A DNA stretch of 64,000 nt from NCBI RefSeq assembly GCF_018069755.1, contig NZ_JAGQDE010000010.1, forward strand, positions 119,403-183,402, in the 5' to 3' direction. This stretch comes from Ideonella aquatica. Its GTDB lineage: Bacteria; Pseudomonadota; Gammaproteobacteria; Burkholderiales; Burkholderiaceae_C. Within the stretch, counting starts at the first letter, position 1; every line of letters starts with the position of its first letter. The translations under genes were made by a program, and so were the position numbers. The notes beneath the pieces were generated by a model that made no database searches, was not told where the DNA came from, and worked only from the letters and a program-made list of their open reading frames with translations. Below, piece after piece: positions 41,136-50,130 of this stretch.

Positions 41136-42170
41136 ATGTCCATGACCCACGCCTTTGCCGCTGTGGCCCTATCGCTGTCCGTTGGTGCCGCATCGGCCGG
41201 CAATTACCGTCTGGAGTTGCTTGACAACTTCAACAGCGTGCCTGGCTCGCGCTCTTATGTCTATGGCATCGCGCCAGGTGGTGTGGTACTCGGCCAGTCG
41301 ATTGACGACGCGCCTCCCTCGCAGATCGCTGCCGTGCGCTGGAACGGGCTGCAGCCTACCCGTCTGCCGGCCGCTGGGGCGGGCGCCAACGCTGCGCTGG
41401 CTGGCAACGCCGCCGGCGTGACGGTGGGCGAGGGCCGGTTCCAACCGTCGTCGAACCCGCAACCGGTTGTCTGGCGGGCCGACGGCAGCTGGGACTGGCT
41501 GCAGTTGCCGACAGGGCCTGGACAGAGCATGGCGCTGGCCGTCAATGCAGGTGGCGTCATTGCGGGCTACGCGGAGTGGCCGGGCCTGGGATGGCCGCAA
41601 CCCACGTTGTGGACCGAGGAGGTGCCTGCGGCGTTGCCACTGCCGGATGGCGCCGTCGGCGGTGCTGTCAAAGCACTCAATGACGACGGCATCGCGGGTG
41701 GATCGTTGACGATCTCGTCGACGGTCACACACGCGGCGGTCTGGATCGCCGGCAGTCCGCTGGACTTGGGTACGCTGGGTGGCCCAAGGGCCGTTGTGTC
41801 TGCCGTGAACCGCAAAGGCTGGCTCGTGGGCTGGTCGGACACATCAGACGGCTCGTACACCAGGCCCTTTTATTGGACTGGGAATGGCTTGGTGGAGTTG
41901 CCAACGCTGGACGGCACTGACGCGTGGGCCACAGGCATCAATTCCAAGGGCCAGATTGTTGGCTATGCCCGCCGCAGCGGCAGTGATCGCGCCGTCATCT
42001 GGATCAACGGCAGCATCGCCGACCTCAACAAGCGCATCGATCCAATGGTCTCACCCAAGGGTTGGCGGCTAATCAGTGCGCAGGGTATTGACAGTGCCGG
42101 ACGCATCGCCGGCATGGCCGTTCATCGAAAGACCAAGGTGATGATGCCCTACCTGATGCATCCGCTCTGA
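41136..42170 (+). CDS. Exported HAF-repeat protein
   Basis: 344 residues. A signal peptide (THAFAAVALSLSVGAASAG) is followed by repeats of the HAF type, in which a beta strand ending in xAAxWxxG alternates with a GxVVGxxxx strand: ISSTVTHAAVWIAGSPLDLGTLGG, KGWLVGWSDTSDG, ATGINSKGQIVGYARRSG, DRAVIWINGSIADLN. HAF-repeat proteins are extracellular with unknown role. AGGGAGA lies just before the start. Codon use is less GC-biased than in neighbours, hinting at later acquisition. Confidence 0.8.
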   Translation: MSMTHAFAAVALSLSVGAASAGNYRLELLDNFNSVPGSRSYVYGIAPGGVVLGQSIDDAPPSQIAAVRWNGLQPTRLPAAGAGANAALAGNAAGVTVGEGRFQPSSNPQPVVWRADGSWDWLQLPTGPGQSMALAVNAGGVIAGYAEWPGLGWPQPTLWTEEVPAALPLPDGAVGGAVKALNDDGIAGGSLTISSTVTHAAVWIAGSPLDLGTLGGPRAVVSAVNRKGWLVGWSDTSDGSYTRPFYWTGNGLVELPTLDGTDAWATGINSKGQIVGYARRSGSDRAVIWINGSIADLNKRIDPMVSPKGWRLISAQGIDSAGRIAGMAVHRKTKVMMPYLMHPL

Positions 42171-42199
42171 GCATCCACGAGGGCCCTGCCGCCGGCGCG

Positions 42200-42946
42200 T
42201 CAGGCGCTGCGCCGCGCCCGGTAGAGCATGTCCAGCGTGATGTGCCGCACCTCGAGCTTGCTCTGCGCGATGTGGGCGCGCAGCAGGCGCTGGGCCTCGT
42301 CGGCGCGGCGGCGGGTGATGGCGCGCAGGATGCGCGCGTGCTCGTCGTAGGTGGCGTCGATGCGCGCCGGCTTGGTGAAATCCAGCCGGCGGATGATGCG
42401 GATGCGCTCGGTGATCTCCTGGTGCACGCGGACCATCTCGCGGTTGCCGCTGCCCTGCACCAGCAGCGCATGGAACTGCTCGTCCAGCGCGCCGACCTGG
42501 GCGCCGTCGCGCTGGCGCTCGGCGGCGGGCACCAGCCAGACATCGGCCAGCTGGCGCAGCTCGGGGCGCTCCTCGTGCTCGGCCAGGTGGCGGGCGGCGT
42601 CGCATTCGATCAGCACGCGCAGGTCGTAGAGCTCGTCCATCACGTCGAAGTCCAGCGGCGCCACCTGCCAGCCCAGCTTGGGCACCAGCTGCAGCAGGCC
42701 CTCGCGCGCCAGGCGCTGCAGCGCGGCGCGCAGCGGCGTGCGGCTGACCTGCACGCGCTGGGCCAGCTCGGACTCGGAGATGCGCTCGCCCGGCATCAGC
42801 GCGAAGTCCACCACCATCTGCTTGATGCGCGCATGCGCCTGGTCGGCCAGCGTGGGCTCGCTGCTCAGGCCGGGAGCCACGCGCACCACGGTGGCGGCGC
42901 GTGTCGGGCGGGGGGCGGTTTTTCGGGGGCGCGTCGTGCTGGGCAT
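42200..42946 (-). CDS. GntR family (FCD domain) regulator of the urea-polymer operon
   Basis: 248 residues. The winged helix is at residues ~30-100 (LADQAHARIKQMVVDFALMPGERISESELAQRVQVSRTPLRAALQRL), followed by an FCD ligand-binding domain (LYDLRVLIECDAARHLAE, DEQFHALLVQGSGN, EHARILRAITRRRADEAQRLLRAHI) with metal-binding His residues. It is the last gene of the operon that starts at 51249, 21 bases after the AtzH-like gene, so it most likely controls its own operon in response to a pathway intermediate. Confidence 0.92.
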   Translation of the reverse strand: MPSTTRPRKTAPRPTRAATVVRVAPGLSSEPTLADQAHARIKQMVVDFALMPGERISESELAQRVQVSRTPLRAALQRLAREGLLQLVPKLGWQVAPLDFDVMDELYDLRVLIECDAARHLAEHEERPELRQLADVWLVPAAERQRDGAQVGALDEQFHALLVQGSGNREMVRVHQEITERIRIIRRLDFTKPARIDATYDEHARILRAITRRRADEAQRLLRAHIAQSKLEVRHITLDMLYRARRSA

Positions 42947-42967
42947 GTGGCCAGGATGATAAGCAGC

Positions 42968-43366
42968 TCAGTCGGCCTCGAACGGGATCATGCTGACGTG
43001 GGCGGCCACGATGCGCCAGCCCTCGGCCAGGCGCACCCAGGTCTGGGTCTGGAAGCCGCGCAGCGCGGTGTCGCTGCGCACGAACTCCACCTGGGCCACC
43101 GCCACGTCGTGGCCGAAGCTGTGCAGCCGCAGGTGGTGCAGCGTGCGCGTGAACTGGGGCGCGGGCGTGGCGGCGCGGTAGGCGCGCAGCTCGTCGATGC
43201 CCCACTGGCGGTCGGCGATGCCGTAGCGGGTGGTGCGCGCATCGTCCCAGAAGAAGGCATTGAGCGCGTCCACGTCGTTGGCCATCAGTGCGGCCTCGTA
43301 GGCCACGAACACGGCGTGCAGCTCCTCCAGCACCAGCTCGTCGTCGATCAGGCGGGTGTCGATCAT
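42968..43366 (-). CDS. AtzH/HpxZ-like protein (DUF3225)
   Basis: 132 residues, NTF2-like fold: DDELVLEELHAVFVAYEAALMANDVDALNAFFW, then ARTTRYGIADRQWGIDELRAYRA and TQTWVRLAEGWRIVAAHVSMI. This matches the AtzH-like family. AtzH of the cyanuric acid pathway acts on 1,3-dicarboxyurea to avoid a dead end, and HpxZ is linked to oxalurate use. The start at 43366 lies 4 bases after the AtzF stop. It fits a helper role in ureide breakdown. Confidence 0.85.
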   Translation of the reverse strand: MIDTRLIDDELVLEELHAVFVAYEAALMANDVDALNAFFWDDARTTRYGIADRQWGIDELRAYRAATPAPQFTRTLHHLRLHSFGHDVAVAQVEFVRSDTALRGFQTQTWVRLAEGWRIVAAHVSMIPFEAD

Positions 43367-43370
43367 GGCC

Positions 43371-45170
43371 TCAGCGCCCCCGCGCCAGGTAGGCGCGCCA
43401 GCCGCCGAAGGCGCTGATGTCGGGTGCGCCCTGCAGCGCGGCGCCCTCGCAGATGAAGCCCTTGACCCAGCGGCCGTCGGCCAGCTCGACATTGCCCAGA
43501 CCCAGCGGCGGCGGGATCAGCGCCAGGAAGGAGCCCAGCGCCGCCTGCGGCAGTTCGTAGACCTCCAGCGCGATCGCGTGGCCGGGCTGCCCGTCGGCCA
43601 CGCGCGCCAGCCCGGGCTTGGGCGGCGTGCTGCCCGGCAGCGCATGCAGGCGGTAGCGTGCGGCCGTGGTGGTGCGCGCCAGCAGCCGCGCGCCGCGCTC
43701 GACCAGCTGGCCGTGCAGCGGCAGGCCCTGCAGGTGCGCGCCCACCACCGCCAGCGCCAGCGTGGGCGCGGCCTGTGGTCGGCGGCCGGGGGTGCGGTCG
43801 TCGGCGCGCGCCGCACGCAGCCGGGCGCCCAACTGATCGGGGCCGGCGGCCTCCCAGCGCAGGCCCCAGTCGATCAGCGCGGCATCGGCGCCGCCCGGGC
43901 CGATCAGCGTGATGCCGAACGGCAGCCCGCCCTCCTCGGGCAGCACGGCCGGCAGCGCCAGCGCCGACCAGCCCAGCAGGTTGACGAAGTTGGTGTAGCG
44001 GCCCAGCTCGCTGTTGCGCCGCACCGGCTCGGCCGCCACCGCGGCCAGCGTGGGGCAGGTGGGCGCGGTGGGCACCAGCAGCGCGTCCACCTGCTGCCAC
44101 AGCGGCGCCAGGCGGGCGCGCAGTTCTTCCAGCCGATAGCGGCCCAGGAAGGCATCGTCGGCGCTGTAGCGGGTGGCGGCGCCGATCACCGCGGCCACCG
44201 TGGGGTCCAGCGCCTCGGGCTGGCGCGCCATCAGGTCGGCCACCACGCTGTGGCGCTCGGCCACCCAGGGGCCGTCGTAGAGCAGCTCGGCCACCTCGAA
44301 CAGCGGGCCGAAGTCCAGTGGCACGGTCTCGGCGCCCAGGCTGCGCGCGCGCGCCAGCGCGTCGTCGAACGCGCGGTCCCAGCCCAGCGCGCTGTCGCAG
44401 CCGGGGCGGTCGGGCACGCCCAGGCGCAGCGCAGGGTGCGCGCCGCCCAGCCAGGGCGGCTGCAGCGCGGGCCAGGCGAAGCGCGGTTCGTCGTCGGCGC
44501 CCTCGATCCAGGCCATCACCTCGGCGGCGTCGGCCACGGTCAGCGCGAAGACGCTGACCACGTCCAGCGTGCGGCAGGCCGGCAGCACGCCGGCCATGGG
44601 CACGCGGCCGGGTGAGGGCTTCAGGCCCACCAGGTGGTTGAAGCCCGCCGGCACGCGGCCCGAACCAGCGGTGTCGGTGCCCAGCGCGAAGGGCACCAGG
44701 CCGCGCGCCACCACCGACGCCGAGCCCGAACTGGAGCCGCCGCTGACAAACGCCGGATCGAAGCTGTTGGGCACCGCGCCATAGGGCGAACGGGTCCCCA
44801 CCAGGCCGGTGGCGAACTGGTCCAGGTTGGTCTTGCCGATGCACACCGCACCGGCCTGCTGCAGCCGCTGCACGCAGGTGGCGCTGGTCGCGGGCTCGTG
44901 CGCGAAGGCCGGGCAGGCGGCGGTGGTGGGCAGGCCCGCCACGTCGATGTTGTCCTTCACCGCAAAGGGCACGCCCCACAGCGGCAGTGCGGCGCTGCGC
45001 GGCGGCAGCGCGGCCAGCTGGGCCTCGATCACGGCGCAGCTGGCGCGGGTGATCCAGGCCGGGTCCTGGGCCGACAGCCGCGCCAGCAGCGCGCCGTACA
45101 GCGGCAGCGGCTCGGCGCCCTCATCGTAGGCGCGGCGCCAGTCGGCGATGGTGTGCAGGGGGCGGGTCAT
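43371..45170 (-). CDS. atzF: Allophanate hydrolase
   Basis: 599 residues, close to AtzF (about 605). The N-terminal amidase domain has the Ser-cisSer-Lys set: Lys in [14 protein letters not shown], Ser in [14 protein letters not shown] and Ser in [14 protein letters not shown]. The C-terminal ~150 residues ([21 protein letters not shown] ... [19 protein letters not shown]) form the second domain of allophanate hydrolases. It converts allophanate to ammonia and carbon dioxide. Its ATG overlaps the stop of the preceding cysteine hydrolase gene by 4 bases. Confidence 0.93.
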   Translation of the reverse strand: MTRPLHTIADWRRAYDEGAEPLPLYGALLARLSAQDPAWITRASCAVIEAQLAALPPRSAALPLWGVPFAVKDNIDVAGLPTTAACPAFAHEPATSATCVQRLQQAGAVCIGKTNLDQFATGLVGTRSPYGAVPNSFDPAFVSGGSSSGSASVVARGLVPFALGTDTAGSGRVPAGFNHLVGLKPSPGRVPMAGVLPACRTLDVVSVFALTVADAAEVMAWIEGADDEPRFAWPALQPPWLGGAHPALRLGVPDRPGCDSALGWDRAFDDALARARSLGAETVPLDFGPLFEVAELLYDGPWVAERHSVVADLMARQPEALDPTVAAVIGAATRYSADDAFLGRYRLEELRARLAPLWQQVDALLVPTAPTCPTLAAVAAEPVRRNSELGRYTNFVNLLGWSALALPAVLPEEGGLPFGITLIGPGGADAALIDWGLRWEAAGPDQLGARLRAARADDRTPGRRPQAAPTLALAVVGAHLQGLPLHGQLVERGARLLARTTTAARYRLHALPGSTPPKPGLARVADGQPGHAIALEVYELPQAALGSFLALIPPPLGLGNVELADGRWVKGFICEGAALQGAPDISAFGGWRAYLARGR

Positions 45171-45832
45171 GCGGTCAGCGCAGCGATCAGGGTGGCCGAT
45201 GGCGCGCTCCAGCCGACGATCGCGCCCTGCGCGGTCAGCATCGCCAGTGTGGCCGTCTTGAATTCAGGGAAGTAGCTCTCGGTGCCGTCTTCCACCACCA
45301 GGCAGTCATAGCCGCGGTCATTGGCCTCGCGCATCGAGGTCTGCACGCAGACCTCGGTGGTCACGCCCATGAAGACCAGGTGGCTGATGCCGTGGCTGCG
45401 CAGCAGCGCATCGATCTGGGTGCCGCAGAACATGCCCTTGCCGGGCTTGTCGATCACCCACTCGCCGGGCCGCGGCGCCAGCTCGGGGATGATCTGGTTG
45501 CCGGGCTCGCCGGCCACCAGGATGCGGCCCATCGGGCCGGTGTCGCCGATGCGCAGCGTGGGCGCGCCGCGCAGGCGCTTGGCGGGCGGGCAATCGGACA
45601 GGTCGGGCGCATGCGCCTCGCGCGTGTGCAGCACACGGCCGCCGGCGGCGCGCCAGGCGTCCAGCACGCGGCGCACCGTGGGCACGATGGCCTGCAGCCG
45701 GGTGACGTCGTTGCCCAGCGTCTCGCCAAAGCCGCCGGGCTCGACGAAGTCGCGCTGCATGTCGATGATCACCAGCGCGGTGTGCGCCAGCTCGAACGGG
45801 TACTCGAAGGGGGTGGCGGCCAGGCGGATCAT
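45167..45832 (-). CDS. Isochorismatase-like cysteine hydrolase, candidate triuret hydrolase
   Basis: 221 residues. Catalytic triad Asp24 ([10 protein letters not shown]), Lys129 ([13 protein letters not shown]) and Cys162 ([19 protein letters not shown]). It is related to, but clearly different from, the BiuH in the same operon. In the described triuret pathway a BiuH relative, TrtA, removes ammonia from triuret and BiuH acts on the biuret that results; a second hydrolase beside BiuH suggests that role here. Other ureide amidohydrolase activities are possible. The ATG overlaps the ATPase gene stop by 4 bases. Confidence 0.75.
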   Translation of the reverse strand: MIRLAATPFEYPFELAHTALVIIDMQRDFVEPGGFGETLGNDVTRLQAIVPTVRRVLDAWRAAGGRVLHTREAHAPDLSDCPPAKRLRGAPTLRIGDTGPMGRILVAGEPGNQIIPELAPRPGEWVIDKPGKGMFCGTQIDALLRSHGISHLVFMGVTTEVCVQTSMREANDRGYDCLVVEDGTESYFPEFKTATLAMLTAQGAIVGWSAPSATLIAALTA

Positions 45833-47373
45833 GCGTGCGTCTCCTGCGGGCCATGGGCACGTCCACCCATGTAGGCGCCCAGCGACTGGCGGCTGGCGCT
45901 GCGCGCCGGCGTGTCGTGGACGACGCGGCCCTCGCTCATCACCACGATGCGGTCGGCCAGCGACAGCAGCTCGTCCAGATCCTCGCTGACCAGCAGCACC
46001 GCGGCGCCGCGGTTGCGCGCCGCCATCAGCCGGCCGTGGATTTCGGCCACCGCAGCGAAGTCCAGGCCGAAGACCGGGTTGCTGACCAGCAGCAGCTCGG
46101 CTTCGCCGTCGAGCTCGCGCGCCAGCACCGCGCGCTGCACGTTGCCGCCCGAGAGCGTGCGGATGGCCGCGCGCTCGCCCTGGGTCTTGACGCCGTACTC
46201 GGCGATCCACTGCCGCGCCCGCGCGCGCAGCGCGCCCCAGCGCACCCAGCCGGCGCGCGACCAGGGCCGCTCGTCGAAGTGGCGCAGCGCCATGTTCTGC
46301 GCCACGCTCAGCGCGCCCACGCAGGCGTTCGCCAGCGGCTCTTCCGGCAGGCTGCGCACGCGGTGGTGGCGGTTCTCGCCGCGGCGGGCCCCGAAGGCGC
46401 GGCCATCCACCTGCACCCGGCCCGACAGGCGCGCGCGCTGGCCGGTCAGCGCCTGCATCAGCTCGCGCTGGCCGTTGCCGCTGACGCCGGCCACGCCGAC
46501 GATCTCGCCGCGGCGCACCTGCAGGTCCAGGCCGCGCACCGCGGGCTCGCCGCGGTCGCCCATCACCACCAGCGTGTCGATCGCCAGCTTGGTTTCGCCC
46601 GGCGGCTGCTCCAGCCGGTCGCTGCGCTCGCCCACGGCCAGCGCGCCCTGGGCCTCGCCCACCATCGCCTCGGCCAGCGCGGCGGGCGTGGTGCCGGCCA
46701 CCGCGCCGCTGTGCACCAGGCGGCCGCGGCGCAGCACGCTGACATCGTCGGCGTGGGCCATCACCTCGCGGAACTTGTGGGTGATCATCAGCACCGAGCA
46801 GGCGCCCGAGCGGGCCTGCTCGCGCAGCGCGCCCAGCACCTCGTCGGCCTCCTGCGGGGTCAGCACCGAGGTGGGCTCGTCCAGGATCAGCAGGCGGGGT
46901 TTCAGGAACAGCTGCTTGAGGATCTCGAGCTTCTGCTTCTCGCCGGCCGACAGGTCCAGCGGCGTGGCATCCAGCGGCAGCTTGAACGGCGTGGTCTGCA
47001 GAAAGGCCGCCAGCTCGGCGCGGGCGCTGCGCCAGTCGATGCGCATGGGCAGCCGGCCGCGCGCCAGCAGCAGGTTCTCGGCCACCGTCATGCCCGGCAC
47101 CACGGTGAAGTGCTGGTAGACCATGCCCAGGCCCAGGTCGCGCGCCACGGTGGGCGAGTGGATGTCCTGCTCGCGGCCGTCCACCAGCACCGCGCCCTCG
47201 TCGGGCCGCTGGTAGCCGACGATGCACTTGACCAGCGTGCTCTTGCCCGCGCCGTTCTCGCCCAGCAGCGCGTGCACCGTGCCGGGCCGCACCGCCAGGC
47301 TCACGCCCTGCAGCGCGGTGAAGCTGCCGAAGCGCTTGCCCAGCTCGAAGGTCTGCAGCGACAGCGCGGTCAT
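45829..47373 (-). CDS. ABC transporter ATP-binding protein (BMP/nucleoside-type, two cassettes)
   Basis: 514 residues with two fused ATPase cassettes as in RbsA/NupO proteins. Cassette 1 has [27 protein letters not shown] and [12 protein letters not shown]. Cassette 2 has the degenerate Walker [13 protein letters not shown] typical of this group and [19 protein letters not shown] at 47382 overlaps the biuH stop (GTGA) and would add three residues; ATG 47373 is the usual start by homology. It powers the two permeases encoded upstream. Confidence 0.93.
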   Translation of the reverse strand: MTALSLQTFELGKRFGSFTALQGVSLAVRPGTVHALLGENGAGKSTLVKCIVGYQRPDEGAVLVDGREQDIHSPTVARDLGLGMVYQHFTVVPGMTVAENLLLARGRLPMRIDWRSARAELAAFLQTTPFKLPLDATPLDLSAGEKQKLEILKQLFLKPRLLILDEPTSVLTPQEADEVLGALREQARSGACSVLMITHKFREVMAHADDVSVLRRGRLVHSGAVAGTTPAALAEAMVGEAQGALAVGERSDRLEQPPGETKLAIDTLVVMGDRGEPAVRGLDLQVRRGEIVGVAGVSGNGQRELMQALTGQRARLSGRVQVDGRAFGARRGENRHHRVRSLPEEPLANACVGALSVAQNMALRHFDERPWSRAGWVRWGALRARARQWIAEYGVKTQGERAAIRTLSGGNVQRAVLARELDGEAELLLVSNPVFGLDFAAVAEIHGRLMAARNRGAAVLLVSEDLDELLSLADRIVVMSEGRVVHDTPARSASRQSLGAYMGGRAHGPQETHA

Positions 47374-47378
47374 CGCGC

Positions 47379-48062
47379 TCACCAGCCGGCCAGCAGGTCC
47401 AGCACCGCGGCCGAGTCGGACACCGCGCCGAACACGCCGCCCTGCATCTGGATCATCTTCAGCGCGGCCTCGTGGTTGCCGCGGTCGGTGGCGCCGGTGC
47501 AGTCGGACAGCATCACGCACTCGAAGCCGCGGTCATTGGCCTCGCGCATCGTGGTGTGCACGCACACGTCGGTGGTGATGCCGGTGAGGATCAGGTTGCG
47601 GATGCCGCGGGTGTGCAGGATCAGCTCCAGGTCGGTGGCGCAGAAGCTGCCCTTGCCGGGCTTGTCGATGATCGGCTCGCCGGCGATCGGGTAGAGCTCG
47701 GGGATGATGTCCCAGCCGGGTTCACCGCGCACCAGGATGCGGCCGCAGGGGCCGATATCGCCGATGCCGGCGCCGATCGCCTGGCTGCGCCAGCGCTTGT
47801 TGGCCGGCAGGTCGGACAGGTCGGGGCGGTGGCCTTCGCGGGTGTGGATCACGTGCAGGCCGGTGCGGCGGGCCTCGGCCAGCAGGCGCGTCAGCGGCTC
47901 GATCGGCGCGCGCGTCATCGACAGGTCGTAGCCCATCGTGTCCACGTAGCCGCCGACGCCGCAGAAGTCGGTCTGCATGTCGATGATCACCAGCGCGGTG
48001 TTCTGCGGCGTGACCTGGCCGTCGTACGGCCAGGCGTAGGGCACGGAGCGGAGGGTGGGCAT
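47379..48062 (-). CDS. biuH: Biuret hydrolase
   Basis: 227 residues. Triad Asp28 ([12 protein letters not shown]), Lys134 ([13 protein letters not shown]) and Cys167 ([19 protein letters not shown]). These equal the Asp36/Lys142/Cys175 I recall for Rhizobium leguminosarum BiuH with a constant offset of 8. The [19 protein letters not shown] and [14 protein letters not shown] segments also match BiuH closely. It splits biuret into allophanate and ammonia; allophanate is then handled by AtzF of the same operon. It lies between the permease and ATPase genes. Confidence 0.88.
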   Translation of the reverse strand: MPTLRSVPYAWPYDGQVTPQNTALVIIDMQTDFCGVGGYVDTMGYDLSMTRAPIEPLTRLLAEARRTGLHVIHTREGHRPDLSDLPANKRWRSQAIGAGIGDIGPCGRILVRGEPGWDIIPELYPIAGEPIIDKPGKGSFCATDLELILHTRGIRNLILTGITTDVCVHTTMREANDRGFECVMLSDCTGATDRGNHEAALKMIQMQGGVFGAVSDSAAVLDLLAGW

Positions 48063-48082
48063 GGTCGGTTCGTCCTTTCAGG

Positions 48083-49003
48083 TCAGCGCGAGACACCCAG
48101 CTCGGCCGGCGCGCCCTTGAGCGTGCGGCTGGGCGAGCAGGTGGCCACCAGGATGGCCAGCGTCAGCACATAGGGCATGGCGTTGAACAGGTAGTAGCCG
48201 CCGCTGATGCCCACGCTCTGCAGCGCCGGGCCGATGGCGCCGGCGCCGCCGAACAGCAGCGCCGCGCCCAGGCAGCGCCAGGGGTGCCAGCGGGCGAAGA
48301 TCACCAGCGCCACCGCGATCAGGCCCTGGCCGCTGGACAGGCCCTCATTCCAGCTGCCCGGGTAGTACAGCGACAGCGAGGCGCCGCCCAGCCCGGCGAT
48401 GAAACCGCCGGCCGTGGTGGCGGCGATGCGCACGCCGCTCACCGAATAGCCCAGCGCGCGTGCCGCATCGCTGGAGTCGCCGGCCATGCGCACCACCAGG
48501 CCCCAGCGCGTGTGGCGCAGGCCCCAGGCCAGCAGCGCGGCCAGCGCCACGCCCAGCGGGAACAGCGCATTGATGGCCAGTGCCGACTGCACCGCGGGCG
48601 AGTCGCTCCAGGCGCCCAGCGGCAGCGAGGGGATCTGCGGCGCCTGCGGCTGGATCAGCGGCTTGCCCAGGTAGAAGGCCAGGCCCGAGCCCAGCAGCAT
48701 CAGCGCAATGCCGGTGGCGATGTCCGACACCCGCGGCAGCGAGCACAGCAGGCCGTGCAGCAGCGCCAGCAGCGCGCCGCAGCTGCCGGCCAGCAGCACG
48801 CCCAGCCAGGGCGAGCCACTCAGGTAGGCGCCGCCGAAGCCTGCCATCGCGCTGAACACCAGCACGCCTTCCAGGCCCAGGTTGATGCGCCCGCTCTTCT
48901 CGGTCAGGCACTCGCCCAGGCTGACGAACAGGAAGGGCGTGCCCACCCGCACCGCGCCGCCGATCACGGCCAGCAGCAGATCGCCGATCGCACCGTCGCT
49001 CAT
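48083..49003 (-). CDS. ABC transporter permease, BMP/nucleoside type (second)
   Basis: 306 residues, about eight to nine membrane segments (for example LLLAVIGGAVRVGTPFLFVSL and LGVLLAGSCGALLALLHGL). ECLTEKSGRINLGLEGVLVFSAM and ALGYSVSGVRIAATTAGGFIAGLGGA are the NupQ/YufQ-type motifs. The ATG overlaps the preceding permease stop by 4 bases (ATGA). It forms the transmembrane pair with the 49000-50109 product. Confidence 0.92.
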   Translation of the reverse strand: MSDGAIGDLLLAVIGGAVRVGTPFLFVSLGECLTEKSGRINLGLEGVLVFSAMAGFGGAYLSGSPWLGVLLAGSCGALLALLHGLLCSLPRVSDIATGIALMLLGSGLAFYLGKPLIQPQAPQIPSLPLGAWSDSPAVQSALAINALFPLGVALAALLAWGLRHTRWGLVVRMAGDSSDAARALGYSVSGVRIAATTAGGFIAGLGGASLSLYYPGSWNEGLSSGQGLIAVALVIFARWHPWRCLGAALLFGGAGAIGPALQSVGISGGYYLFNAMPYVLTLAILVATCSPSRTLKGAPAELGVSR

Positions 49004-50109
49004 GCCGCCTCCGGGACCACCGGCGCCGCCGGCCGGGGCCGTGCGCGGATCACGCTGAACAGCCGGCCGCGCAGCGCCTCGGCGGCCAGGATGAAGACGA
49101 AGGCAAAGCCCTGCAGCACCAGCACCGACGCGTCGGGCAGGTCCAGCCGGCGCTGCAGCAGGCTGCCCGCCGCGCCAAAGCCGCCGAACAGCACCGCCAC
49201 CGGCGGGATCGCCCAGGGGTTGTGGCGCGCCACGAAGCTGACCAGGATGCCGGTGTAGCCCAGGCCGGCGATCACCGAGGCATTCGCCGCGGTGTGCACC
49301 GCGGCCACCTCGATCGCGCCGGCCAGACCCGCGCAGGCGCCGCCCAGCGCACAGCCCAGCAGCACCAGCGCATTCGTCGGCAGGCCCACCAGGCGCGCGG
49401 TGCGCGCATTGCCGCCCACCACCCGCAGCGCAAAGCCCGAGGCACTGAAGCTCAGCCACACACCCGCCACGATGCACAGCACCAGGCCGGCCACCAGGCC
49501 CCAATGCACATCCCCCAGCCACGACGAGAAGGCCTGCTCGCCCACGATCGGACCGATGCGCAGGGCTTCGGGCAGCGGCAGCGTGGAGGGTTTGTTCAGG
49601 CTGGCCGGGTCGCGCATCGGGCCCTCGACCAGGTGCTTGAACAGCGCGATCGCGATGTAGGACAGCAGCAGGCTGGAGATGGTTTCGTTCACGCCGCGCC
49701 ACTGCCGCAGTGCGCCCGACAAGGCCACCCAGGCTGCCCCGGCCAGCGCACCGGCCGCCATGATCAAGGTCTGCCCGAACAGGCCGTCGGGCGGCGCGAC
49801 CAGGTAGGGCAGGCCGGCACAGGCCAGCGCACCCAGCACCAGCGCGCCCTCGCCGCCAATGACGATCAGCCCGGCCTGCGCCGGCAGCGCCACCGCCAGT
49901 GCGGTGAGCATCAGCGGCGCGGCGCGCTGCAGCGTGTTCTGCCAGCTGAAGGCGTCGCCGAACGCGCCCTTGAACAGCAGCGTCCAGGCCTCGACCGGGT
50001 CGCTGCCGCCCAGGCGGACGAAGGCGCCGAACATCAGCAGCGCACCGCCCAGCGCCAGCAGCGGCAGCAGCAGGCTCTCGACGGGGGCGTGCCAGCGGGG
50101 CGTGGACAT
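49000..50109 (-). CDS. ABC transporter permease, BMP/nucleoside type (first)
   Basis: 369 residues with about ten membrane segments. The NupP/YufP-like motifs are PLMLTALAVALPAQAGLIVIGGEGALVLGAL, RGVNETISSLLLSYIAIALF and VVGGNARTARLVGLPTNALV. Situated between the binding protein and second permease genes, 21 bases from the former. With the ATPase it should import a urea polymer or related ureide. Confidence 0.92.
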   Translation of the reverse strand: MSTPRWHAPVESLLLPLLALGGALLMFGAFVRLGGSDPVEAWTLLFKGAFGDAFSWQNTLQRAAPLMLTALAVALPAQAGLIVIGGEGALVLGALACAGLPYLVAPPDGLFGQTLIMAAGALAGAAWVALSGALRQWRGVNETISSLLLSYIAIALFKHLVEGPMRDPASLNKPSTLPLPEALRIGPIVGEQAFSSWLGDVHWGLVAGLVLCIVAGVWLSFSASGFALRVVGGNARTARLVGLPTNALVLLGCALGGACAGLAGAIEVAAVHTAANASVIAGLGYTGILVSFVARHNPWAIPPVAVLFGGFGAAGSLLQRRLDLPDASVLVLQGFAFVFILAAEALRGRLFSVIRARPRPAAPVVPEAA

Positions 50110-50130
50110 GGTGTGGCCTGCGCGTGGCGA

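Noticed and set aside
45829..47373. Defective ABC ATPase because the second Walker A is degenerate
   Set aside because: A degenerate second cassette (GVSGNGQ) is normal for RbsA/NupO-type two-cassette ATPases.
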